The translations under genes were made by a program, and so were the position numbers. DNA of 10,771 bases from Bacteroidota bacterium (lineage in GTDB: Bacteria; Bacteroidota; Bacteroidia; Bacteroidales; CAJPTX01): assembly GCA_002748015.1 (NCBI GenBank), contig PDRH01000024.1:1-10771 (forward strand), written 5' to 3'. Positions 1 to 8,300 of the stretch are shown here, one piece after another. Numbering within the stretch: position 1 is the first letter of the stretch; every line of letters begins with the position of its first letter. A model generated the notes under the pieces. The model was not told the DNA's origin. It made no database searches and worked only from the letters and a program-made list of their open reading frames with translations.

Positions 1-52
1 GGCAGAATTTAGGGTGTGGTGTACCATACTACAGATATCTACTAGGCAAATT

Positions 53-86
53 AAGCGGCGGTGGCATTGCGCTCCGCCGCTTTTTT
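53..86 (+). terminator. Rho-independent terminator, possibly bidirectional
   Basis: A perfect 9-bp stem pairs AAGCGGCGG (53-61) with CCGCCGCTT (74-82) around a 12-base loop, and a run of six T follows on the plus strand (81-86). It would end a plus-strand gene lying left of the window; one frame there has a TAG at 10-12, but too little is visible to call that gene. On the minus strand the same stem is followed by AATTT, so it may also stop transcription from the HD gene, whose stop lies about 140 bases away. I see no gene in the 135 bases between the terminator and that stop codon. Confidence 0.8.
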
Positions 87-221
87 CGTGTGCTGGTGGT
101 TCTCGTGGGGGAGTGCTTCTGGTTCGTATGGATTGGCATTCTAGGCATGCGCCTGGGGGCGCGGGCTGTGTTGCCCAATGCGCCAGATTTTGCAGATGTA
201 CGCCGAGTTGGGGGTATTTCC

Positions 222-1544
222 CTAGCGGGCGATGAGCTCCGGGGGGATGAGGTGATCCAGCTCCTTGGGGACGATGAGGTAGTTGCGGCTGTCGTCCTGG
301 GCTATGAATTCGGGGGTGATGAGCCTGGAGGCTTCGGCCAGGGCAATGGCTTCTCCCTGCGGGGTGAGGAGCTTGATCTCGGTGCTGCCTGATGGTCGGC
401 CAGATTGCCTGGGGGACTCGTCGGTTGTGCGTTTCCCCTGGTAGGCACGGTTGCGTACGGTGCCCCGTACGATGAGGCGTTCGGCCACCAGCGGTGGGAG
501 GTGTGGGTGTAGGGTATGGAAGGCCTGCCGGAGGGTGTTGATGAGCTCGGGGGGGGCTGGCTGGCGGGTATAGTAGAGGCGGGGTAGGCGGCGCTGGTGT
601 ATGGCCTGGGCGAGGGTGGAGAGGGTGGGGTCGGGGTGCTGCTGCCATGTTTTGATGGCGAGGTAGAGGTCGCTGTCGTCGATGGCGAGGAAGCGGTCGA
701 GGAGGTCGTCATCGAGCATTTGCGCCCGTTTGGGGGCGAGCGTTAGGAGGTCGGCGAGGGTGGGGGTGCAGGGTGGGGCTTGCCCGTTTTCCTGGGCGAT
801 CTCGCGGGCGCGGGTAAGCAGCGCTCGGAGTAGCTGCTCGCTGATGATGACGGTTTTATGTAGGTATACCTGCCAGTACATGACCCGGCGGGCGAGTAGG
901 AAGCTCTCTATGGAGTAGAGGGCCTTGTACTCGAGGGCGAGGTCTTCGTTGTGGATTTCCAGCATCTTGATGAGGCGGTCGGCGGGTATTTTGCCCTCGA
1001 CGACGCCGGTGAAGAAGCTGTCGCGCAGGAGGTAGTCCATGCGGTCAACGTCGAGCTGGGAGCTGATGAGCTGGTGGAGGTAGGGCTTGGGGTGCTGGTT
1101 CCGGAAGATGGCGATGGCGAGGTCGAGCTGCCCGTTTAGCTCGTGGTTGAGGCGGTGCATGATGGCGAGGGTGATCTGCTCGTGGCCGTGGGGTATCAGC
1201 GCATGCTCGAGGGCATGGGACATGGGGCCGTGGCCGGCATCGTGGAGGAGTATGGCGGCGGCGGCGGCCTGCTGCTCCTGGGGGGTGATGGGGTATCCCT
1301 TCTTCTGGAGGGTGTCGAGGGCGGCGCTGATGAGGTGCATGGCGCCCAGGGCGTGCTGGAAGCGGGTGTGGGTTGCGCCCGGGTAGACGAGGCTGGTGAG
1401 GCCGAGCTGGGTGATGCCGCGGAGGCGCTGGAGGGCGGGGTGGTCGATGAGCTGGCGGGGTAGGCCTTCGGGTATGGTGATGAATCCGTGTACCGGGTCG
1501 TTGACGATTTTCCGCTTGGGGTGCTGCGTGGGGCTATGTGGCAT
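222..1544 (-). CDS. HD-domain phosphohydrolase, predicted dNTP triphosphohydrolase-like (COG1078 type)
   Basis: A 440-residue cytoplasmic protein of the HD metal-dependent phosphohydrolase superfamily, closest in motif pattern to the SAMHD1 / EF1143 / YwfO group that hydrolyses dNTPs to deoxynucleoside and triphosphate. The N-terminus has the family signature KIVNDPVHGFI (12-22), then QRLRGITQLGL and VYPGA (39-56). The metal site is visible: H59 and H64 in HTRFQH, H101-D102 in LLHDAGHGPMSH, and the distal Asp in LDVDRMDYLLRD (164-175). The last 110 residues form a less conserved tail with a Ser/Arg/Gly-rich stretch near 375-390 before a final EIKLL-like segment. Length is normal for the group. 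The start is the ATG just before the conserved block. No TAnnTTTG promoter is visible in the 116 bases upstream, so it may depend on read-through from the RRM gene. The family call is firm; the dNTPase substrate is inferred. Confidence 0.88.
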   Translation of the reverse strand: MPHSPTQHPKRKIVNDPVHGFITIPEGLPRQLIDHPALQRLRGITQLGLTSLVYPGATHTRFQHALGAMHLISAALDTLQKKGYPITPQEQQAAAAAILLHDAGHGPMSHALEHALIPHGHEQITLAIMHRLNHELNGQLDLAIAIFRNQHPKPYLHQLISSQLDVDRMDYLLRDSFFTGVVEGKIPADRLIKMLEIHNEDLALEYKALYSIESFLLARRVMYWQVYLHKTVIISEQLLRALLTRAREIAQENGQAPPCTPTLADLLTLAPKRAQMLDDDLLDRFLAIDDSDLYLAIKTWQQHPDPTLSTLAQAIHQRRLPRLYYTRQPAPPELINTLRQAFHTLHPHLPPLVAERLIVRGTVRNRAYQGKRTTDESPRQSGRPSGSTEIKLLTPQGEAIALAEASRLITPEFIAQDDSRNYLIVPKELDHLIPPELIAR

Positions 1545-1592
1545 GGGCTCGGGGTGCTGTGGGCGTCTCGGTGGACGCTGGGGGATACGAAA

Positions 1593-1615
1593 GAGGGGGG
1601 CTAAAAGCCCCCCTC
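1593..1615 (-). terminator. Hairpin terminator or attenuator after the RRM gene
   Basis: GAGGGGGGC (1593-1601) pairs perfectly with GCCCCCCTC (1607-1615) around a 5-base loop. It lies 45 bases beyond the stop codon of the minus-strand RRM gene and 48 bases before the HD gene start. Reading along the minus strand, only TTTC follows the stem, so the U-tract is short. It may terminate incompletely and let some transcripts continue into the HD gene, which shows no promoter of its own. Confidence 0.65.
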
Positions 1616-1660
1616 GCGTTCTGCCCGCATTCTCCTGCGGTGCGTTTACCGGGGTGTACT

Positions 1661-1933
1661 CTAGTAGCCCCTATTGTGATTGCGTCGTGGCTCGCGCTCC
1701 TGGGCGACGTTTACGACGATGGTGCGGCCTCCCGCTTCAGAGCCGTCGAGCTCGTTGATGGCGCGCTGCGCTGCTTCGTCGTCTGGCATTTCCACGAAGC
1801 CGTAGCCCTTGCTACGCCCAGTGGCCCTGTCCATGATGATACGTGCGGCGCTAACTTCGCCATAGGCTTCGAATATACCAGCCAAATCTTGCTCCTCGAA
1901 TCGGTACGGGAGGCTTCCTACAAAGATGTTCAT
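1661..1933 (-). CDS. Small single-RRM RNA-binding protein
   Basis: A 90-residue protein that is almost entirely one RNA recognition motif. RNP2 is IFVGSL (3-8) on the first beta strand, and RNP1 is KGYGFVEM (42-49) on the third, with the aromatic residues Y44 and F46 in the RNA-contacting positions and F4 in RNP2. The linker DRATGRSKG before RNP1 is typical of the bacterial Rbp family. After the RRM fold (about 1-77) comes a short basic tail rich in Arg and Asn (80-90, ending NHNRGY), which probably adds RNA affinity. Such single-RRM proteins are common in Bacteroidetes, where they are thought to act as global post-transcriptional regulators or RNA chaperones; the targets of this one cannot be read from sequence. 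It is transcribed divergently from the giant surface-protein gene and sits upstream of the HD gene, with a hairpin between them. Its start is supported by the promoter at 1965-1995. Confidence 0.93.
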   Translation of the reverse strand: MNIFVGSLPYRFEEQDLAGIFEAYGEVSAARIIMDRATGRSKGYGFVEMPDDEAAQRAINELDGSEAGGRTIVVNVAQEREPRRNHNRGY

Positions 1934-1964
1934 TATGAATGTCTGAACCGTTAATAATACACCC

Positions 1965-1995
1965 CAAAGGTAGGATGTTTTTTCTGATTTGCAAA
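1965..1995 (-). promoter_or_regulatory. Bacteroidetes-type promoter for the RRM gene
   Basis: On the minus strand, TTTG (1995-1992) is followed after exactly 19 bases by TACCTTTG (1972-1965). This matches the Bacteroidetes primary-sigma promoter (TTG or TTTG at -33, TAnnTTTG at -7). The start of transcription would be near 1958-1960, giving a leader of about 25 bases. A second -7-like box, TATATTTG (1999-1992), overlaps the -33 element but has no clear partner upstream. No Shine-Dalgarno sequence is visible before the ATG, which is normal for this phylum. Confidence 0.72.
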
Positions 1996-2021
1996 TATAT
2001 GGGCTATATTTCTTTCTGGGG

Positions 2022-2029
2022 TACTTTTG
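2022..2029 (+). promoter_or_regulatory. Distal -7-like box facing the giant gene
   Basis: TACTTTTG followed by C matches the Bacteroidetes -7 consensus TAnnTTTG on the plus strand. No TTG is found 19-21 bases upstream, so the -33 half is missing or weak. If used, transcription would begin near 2035 and produce a leader of about 200 bases that includes most or all of the inverted repeat at 2033-2070. It is an alternative to the better-spaced promoter at 2109-2140. Confidence 0.35.
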
Positions 2030-2032
2030 CGG

Positions 2033-2070
2033 CCGAAATCTAGGATGGGGCCTTTTGCCGACGATTTCGG
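2033..2070. repeat. 8-bp inverted repeat between the divergent promoters
   Basis: CCGAAATC (2033-2040) and GATTTCGG (2063-2070) are perfect inverted copies separated by 22 bases. The repeat lies between the RRM promoter and the proximal promoter of the giant gene, and just downstream of the distal -7-like box. It could be a dimeric regulator's operator or a hairpin in a long leader RNA. A related imperfect direct repeat, GGGGTACTTTTGC (2018-2030) and GGGGCCTTTTGC (2047-2058), overlaps the same stretch. The function is not determined by sequence alone. Confidence 0.4.
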
Positions 2071-2108
2071 GTTGTTTGTGTAATAGCGGGGCTAATTTGG
2101 GACAGGGC

Positions 2109-2140
2109 TTGGTGTATGTCGGGGGAATTCCCTAAATTTG
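2109..2140 (+). promoter_or_regulatory. Proximal Bacteroidetes-type promoter for the giant gene
   Basis: TTG (2109-2111) is followed after 21 bases by TAAATTTG (2133-2140), a full match to the TTG / TAnnTTTG promoter pattern at the upper end of the usual spacing. Transcription would start near 2146, leaving a leader of about 90 bases before the ATG at 2239. The leader carries the possible small ORF at 2204-2242. Confidence 0.6.
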
Positions 2141-2203
2141 TAGGCAAAGTACGGATTGTGTACGCCGGGAGGCTCTTGATTCATAGGGGTTGTAGCGGTT
2201 CGC

Positions 2204-2242
2204 ATGAAGGATAGGTTGTCGTATAAAGATAGGGTGCTATGA
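2204..2242 (+). CDS. Possible 12-codon leader ORF overlapping the giant gene's start
   Basis: An ATG at 2204 opens a 12-codon frame encoding MKDRLSYKDRVL. Its TGA (2240-2242) overlaps the ATG of the giant gene (2239-2241) as ATGA, the classic arrangement for translational coupling. The peptide is strongly charged, resembles nothing I know, and has no convincing ribosome binding site. A short open frame of this length can easily occur by chance, so the position of the overlap is the only real support. Confidence 0.22.
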   Translation: MKDRLSYKDRVL

Positions 2243-2313
2243 GAAAGTATAGGTTGTTGGTTCTGCTGCTGGTGCAGGCGTTCTTGCTGCTGGGCTTGGG
2301 CGATGCCTACGGT
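2239..2313 (+). other. Signal peptide of the giant protein
   Basis: Residues 1-25: a basic start (MRKYR), a hydrophobic core of mostly Leu and Val (6-20), and a cleavage region GDAYG in which A23 and G25 fit the -3/-1 rule. There is no Cys after the predicted cut, so this is a signal peptidase I substrate and not a lipoprotein. Confidence 0.85.
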
Positions 2314-5300
2314 TTGCAGGACGGTAGGAAGTTTAAGTGGGGTGAGCCGGTTAGCGGTACGGTGGGTGGTTTCCCCATAGTCTATGAGGAGGATTTCGAG
2401 GACTATGTTCCGGGTAGTCTGACGCAGTCTAGCTCGCCGGATGCGAAGGGCTACCTGCCGCAGGATCTGTTCCCGCAGAAGGTGCTGAACTACACCTCGG
2501 CCGGGACGGCGCCGACCTGGACGCTCAATAATGGGGGTAGGGGCCTGAGCAGCACCGGTACTCCCTCTGCCGCCTACCAGGGCTACAATAACCTGGTGCT
2601 CTACGTGCGGGCGAACAATGTGTCCAAGCAGATAGCCTTCCCGGGTGTGAGCCTGGCGGGCGTGAAGGCGCCCTGGCTGGAGTTCCGCTATGCGAGCGCA
2701 CGCATCAACGGGGTGAATACCCTGGCGGTGCACTGGGGGGTGCTGAATTCGAGCCACGAGCTGGAGGTCTGCGGTGAGGATCCTTTCTACTACCTCGATG
2801 CCCTCATGACGGAGTGGACGCTGCAGACGATAGACCTGAGCAAGGTGAAGAAGACGGGGCCCAACGGGGAGGATTACGGTGTTACACCTGATGGGAAGTC
2901 GCTGGCCGATCTCATCGAGAGTAATGATACGCGTAAGATATTCTTCGTGTTCATCGGTACGTCCATGGCGGGTGCTGGTACGTGTATGGACCAGGTGCGC
3001 ATAGTCGACCGGCAGACCTCGGAGATGAAGGTGGGGGTGCTTACGCCGAGCTTTGTCAAGGAGCCGGTGGGGATTGGGACGCAGAAGAACCCGGCGATTC
3101 TGCTGGGGGTGGATGTGCAGCCCGGTAAGGGGCGCGTGGAGCTGAAGGGGGTAAACGTGGAGGTTGAGGAGAACAAGCAGTACGTTACGGGCCTGTCGCT
3201 CTACGCGACGCGGAGCCCCAGCATGTCCGATGCCGTGGCGGACCCCCGCCAGCTGGTGTGCAAGCTGAACTACGATCCGTCCAGCGGGAAGGTGACCGGT
3301 GTGAAGGAGTGGAGCGAGGACTGGAAGCCGACGGACGAGCAAAGCCCGAAGAAGCCGGCCAAGAAGTCGCTACGGGCCGGGGGGAACTACTTCTGGCTGG
3401 TGGCGGATATTTCCGATGATGCCAATGGTCTCAAGGAGGTCATTCGCTTCAAGCTCCCGCAGGGGGCGGTTCAGCTCAAGGAGTATTCTACTGATTTGAC
3501 CATCGAGGGTACGGATGTTAGCCGTCCCGACCAGCCCGTTGGGGGTGGGCTGAATGGGCTGCAGATATACGATGTGCTGGTGTATGAGGGCTTTGAGTCG
3601 ACTCCTAAGTATGAGTGGAACTTAGATGCGGTGAATGTGGGTACCAGCAACCCGCTGTGGCTAATGGGGAAGCTAGATCCCGCCTCGGTAACAAGCTATG
3701 TAAGTAGCTACACGGAGAAGCAGCAGCTGCAGCAGCTGCCCGAGGATGTACGCATTTTCCAGCACCTGGAATCCTACATGGGGGATGGGGTAATGGGTAC
3801 GGGTATTGCGACTCCGGCTGCGGGTTCGCTCGGGGGCTTCACCCCCGTGGCCGGGACGGTGTACCCGCATATCTTCAAGGCGCCGAAGGCCACCAGCGCG
3901 GCAGAGCGCGCCAAGGGGCGGACCTTCATCAAGCAGCACTTCGACTTCTCGCACTATAAGGATGTGCGGGTGAAGTACTTCATCAATGCGAATATCGACG
4001 GTTTTAACGACTTTTCGTTTGACTACGTGCGCCAGAAGTCCGATGCAACGAGCGATCCCTCTGTCAAGGATTGGAAGAGCCTGGATAAGATAGGCGCTTG
4101 GCGTAACGTTTCTTCGCAGGGCTGGCAGCGGCAGATGTATGACATATCGCGCTTTGCGACCCGTCAGCCGAGGATGTGGTTCGGCTTTGAGATGGTGTGC
4201 CGCGGGGCGTACAACAGCGAGGAGACCGGTGTGTACCTCGATGAGCTGCAGGTGCTGGCCTACCCGCTGCACCGCGATATCAACGTTACGAGCCTGAAGG
4301 TTAAGACTGAGGGCTTCAACTACGGGGAGGATGCCCAGGTGGTGGTGGAGTTTAGCAACAGCGGTAGCAAGACGATAGAGAAGGAGGTTGTGTTTGACTT
4401 CTTTGCCAACGGGCGGAAGATAGATGAGAGCACGGTCAGCCCGAAGACCGTTGAGACCTGGGATGGGAGCCAGTGGGTGGCCCGCGCAGGGGGGCTGCAG
4501 AACATTGCGAGCCGGGAGAAGGTGCGGATTACGTACGAGGGTCTCCTGCCCGAACCGCAGAAGGGCTTTGACAACCTGGTGAACCTGGAGGTGCGGGGGA
4601 AGATTAAGGAGCCCAACCCCAATGAGGACGATGACGACAAGACGAACAACAGCCGGAAGACGGTCTTCTACAACTACCCGACGTTTGCCGTAAGCCGTGC
4701 TACTCCCTATCCGACCTTCGATGAGAAGCTTGGTAAGGTGGTGTATGAGAAGCTGCACGACCGTATGATGCAGTGGTTCCCCTCGTCGACCAACGGGAAG
4801 AACAACTACTGCAGCTGGCGTCAGGTTACTCCGGCCTCCTTCTCGGGGGGTAAGGATGGTGCGCCGTTTACCAATTTGCGCTACGGCTCCTACGTGTGGA
4901 CGACTGGTCGCGAGGGCTATGCGCCCCAGGAGGAATCCGTGCTGACCGGCCCGGTGCTCGAGGTGGAGACGGGCCAGGTGATGGAGCTCGTGCTGGACTA
5001 CGCTATGAGCGGCGGTGAGATGTGGGTGGAGTACTCCTACGGCGATTACGATGCGAATGGTCAGGTATGGAAGCGCGTTGATGCTAGCTGGACGGGTGCA
5101 TCACCCCTTAAGCTATGGTACGGCCAGGGAACGGGAGAAGAGGACCTGGAGAACTCGTGGGCGTTCGTACATAAGACTAATAGGCTGACGAGCGCTGGGC
5201 CTCCTCCGGTGTACGAGCCCATTCCGGAGGCGATTCCGGAGAAGGTGCTGGCCGAGGAGTATGTGAGGTTGGGGAGCCCGGCGGCTACGTATGATGGTAA

Positions 5301-8300
5301 GTATCAGCTCTACAACTACGCAAGGTACCTGCAGTCGAAGTTTATCCTTCCGGATGTGGGTAAGAAGAAGATGCAGTTCCGTGTGCATTTCAGGGTGGTG
5401 ACCACTGAGGGGCAAATTAACGATGAGGCGGCGCCGCGAATGGGGGTTGCCATCAACCAGATACAGGTGAGGGGTGTTCGTCCGGATTTCCGCATCATTG
5501 GGATGGGGCCGAACTTTGCCTGCGGCACGGATATTGCTCAGGGAACGGAGCTTACGGCCAAGATCATGAATGTGGGTAAGTATGCCGATGCGGCCCCGGT
5601 GAATGCCTTGCTCAACCTGAAGGTATACAAGCTGAGTGGCTACGAGGCGGTCGCAGGCCAGGATTACGGCGAGGACCAGGTGGCTTCGCAGCGGGATGAG
5701 CGTGCGGATCTGCAGATACCGGCGCTACCTATAGATGGGGCTTCGGGGAACTTGAATCTTGGGCTAGAGCTGCCGTGGCAGTCGATGTCCTCCTGGGGCT
5801 ACAAGGTGGTGGCTACGATCGATGCTAGCGGGGCTGAGGGCTATGAGGGCTACGGCGATGAGGAGGAGGCCAACAACGAGTTCACGTGGTACTACTACCC
5901 CTACCGTCTGAGCGACCCGCTCATTAAAGACTGGGAACCCGTGGGCTACCCGGATAATCCGCGGAAGTTTACGTGGATAGTAGCCGATATGGCGGCGGCC
6001 AATGGTTCGTTCGATGTTTCGGACGGTATGTATACGCTGAAAGATCCCTTGGCGAACAAGGGGAGCTTCACGGTTGCTCCGAGCACGGTGAACGGTGAGG
6101 TGAATGCGAGTGCAGCAAGCATAGGCGATGTGGTGGACTATACCTATACGCTGGTGAGCAAGCGTCCGAAGTGGGAGTATGATCTTGCGACGGGTAAGGT
6201 TACGTACTCGTTGAATGAGGAGTGTAAAATCCAGAGCGATAAGGTTACCATCAAGAAGGGTAGCGATGCGGTGAGTGTGAGCCTTGTTTCTCCGAGTGTG
6301 GAGGATGGCTCGATGATCTGCGATACGCCGGAGGGGAAGACCTTCAAGTTCAGCGTGAAGGCGAACCGTCTGGCAGGGGCCAACCCGCGGTTGGTGGTTA
6401 TCGTGAATGGTAAGGAGTCTACTCCCTTGCCGCTGACCATCTCGCAGGGCGAGACGAAGGAGGTCGACGTGCCCATTGATGGTTTCACCGGTGGCTACAA
6501 CGACCTGGTGGTGCTGGTGCGCACGGATGATGGTAATGTTGGCTATAGCCAGAATGCCCTGCACCTGAAGGACCTCTACCTGCCGCCGAAGAACCTTGAT
6601 CAGATGCCGATATTCGTGCGTGGTCTTGGTGGCGTGGTGTCCAAGGTGAAGGGTAAGCGCTATGATGCCGGTGCGAAGAAGTGGGTGTATGAGCCGAACA
6701 TCATGATGGTGGAGAAGTGGGGGCCCGTTGATAACTACACGGCGGAGAGCAAGTGGCTCGAGGGTCTGAACCGCCCGTTCATGGAGTATCGCTGGAAGTA
6801 CCTGGAGAATGGTCTTGCGGATTGGAACGCAGCCATCTACTTCCCTGATGGGACTGGAGGGACACCAGAATACCTGGAGAAACCGGAGCTGGAGCTGGGT
6901 ATCGGCGGTGGCCAGTACAAGCTGGTGATGCACGCAAAGGCTGCGCCCGGGGGCAACAGCTGCGAGCAGCCCGATGTGGAGAGTAAGCCGATAGAGGTGC
7001 AGAATATCGACCTGCAGGTGCTGGGCTTCACCGGCGTGCGCAACGGGTACTTCTGCCACTCCGGCGAGAAGGACGCTGCGGGTGAGTGGGATCTGGATGT
7101 GCCCAGCGGGCTGAAGGTGGAGCTAACCAACTATAGCCCAGCCCCGCTACCGGAGGATACCAAGATTCGCTTCAGCGTATGGATAGATGGTGTGAAAACG
7201 GTTACGGACTATGATGCGCCACTGGAATCGAACGTTGCGGCCAATGAGCGCTTCTCGCTTTCGCTCCCGGAGAGCATTAAGGCTAGCTCCTTCAGCGCTA
7301 CCTTGTCGCATACGTGCAAGGTGGTGGTAACCGACCTGGTGTACCCGGATGACAACAACCCGGATGGGCGTGCGGTGGCCGATGGTAACCAGGATAACAA
7401 CACGACGGAGCAGGGGCTGAAGCTAGAGTTCCCGCCTGAGATAGAGATCCTGCCGACGGCTGACAATGCCCTCTACAAGAAAAAGTGGCTGGTGGGGGAA
7501 TCGGCCAGCCTCAAGGCCAAGGTGGCCGGTGGTAATAGCGTGCGCTGGGAATACAGCAGCGATTTCGGTAAGAACTGGACGAAGATAGACAATGGGGAGA
7601 AAATCCCCGGCCCGTCAGATGTGCCGCATAGCTCCACCGAAGTGTCGAGCAATGGGATTGACGTCAAGGTAATAAGTGCGCCGTGGGATGGCTACCGTGC
7701 GCATGTCGTGTCGGATGGTAGCGGCTGTAGCAATAAGGCCTCGGTATTCTTCAACATGACCGATATAGCTGTTACTGCCATCATGCAGCCCAGCCTGGCC
7801 ATCTGCGGCAAGGATGCCGTAGAGGGGACCGTGGTGTGCGAGGTGGCGAACTTGGGCTACGGCAAGATACCGGTGGGCCAGGAGTACGTCCTGACCGTTG
7901 TGGCAAGCGATACGAATCCTGACCCGGATGCCGATCCCAACAAGATCATGAAGTCCGCAACGTTTACCCTCGGTAACACGCTCTACCCGAAGGATATGGC
8001 GATAAACGGGGGATACGACTACTCTACGGTGTGGACTATTAGGGATTTCCCAGAGCTGGCTGACCTGATTAAGAATAGCTCGAGCAAGAGCGTGTTCCTG
8101 AAGGCCTCAGTTTCACAGATTGACCCGCCCAGCTGCATGGCTGATATCGACGAGTCCAACAACTCAATAAAGGCCACGGCCGCTTGGGTATTGGCGCCAA
8201 GGGTACTCCTAAAGCTAAATAGCACAGATCAGAGCATCAAGGAGGCGTTGGATAAGCCACTTGGACCTGGTGGGGTGTTCAAGAATGTACAGTATCAGTA

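Noticed and set aside
1..52. Possible end of a tRNA or of an upstream coding gene
   Set aside because: No T-arm or CCA-like tRNA end can be found, and one frame yields only three residues before a stop at 10-12, too little to support a call.
149..162. Small GC hairpin GCGCC-TGGG-GGCGC downstream of the HD gene
   Set aside because: Only five base pairs and no T run on either side; the hairpin at 53-86 is a far better terminator.
90..392. Plus-strand frame with a hydrophobic stretch (about LVVLVGECFWFVWIGILGM)
   Set aside because: It begins inside the terminator's T run and runs into the HD gene antisense. The hydrophobic stretch is suggestive, but the frame has no ribosome binding site and no family resemblance.
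541..620. Runs of G on the plus strand as possible G-quadruplexes
   Set aside because: The runs reflect the general G-rich skew over the HD gene antisense strand and are irregularly spaced; no specific regulatory setting supports a quadruplex.
1538..1954. Plus-strand frame of 138 codons across the RRM gene
   Set aside because: Antisense to the RRM gene, whose RNP1 and RNP2 motifs are unmistakable on the minus strand.
2092..3342. Minus-strand open frame of 416 codons overlapping the start of the giant gene
   Set aside because: It is antisense to a frame with a clear signal peptide and domain signatures. Its translation is a His/Arg/Leu-rich composition with no recognisable motif, as expected from the complement of GC-rich codons.
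3673..4758. Minus-strand open frame of 361 codons
   Set aside because: Antisense shadow of the giant gene's second jelly-roll and first CARDB-like modules; no domain signature or start context.
5764..7059. Minus-strand open frame of 431 codons
   Set aside because: Antisense shadow of the giant gene. It is in the same relative frame as the other long antisense frames, which shows that codon bias keeps this frame free of stops.
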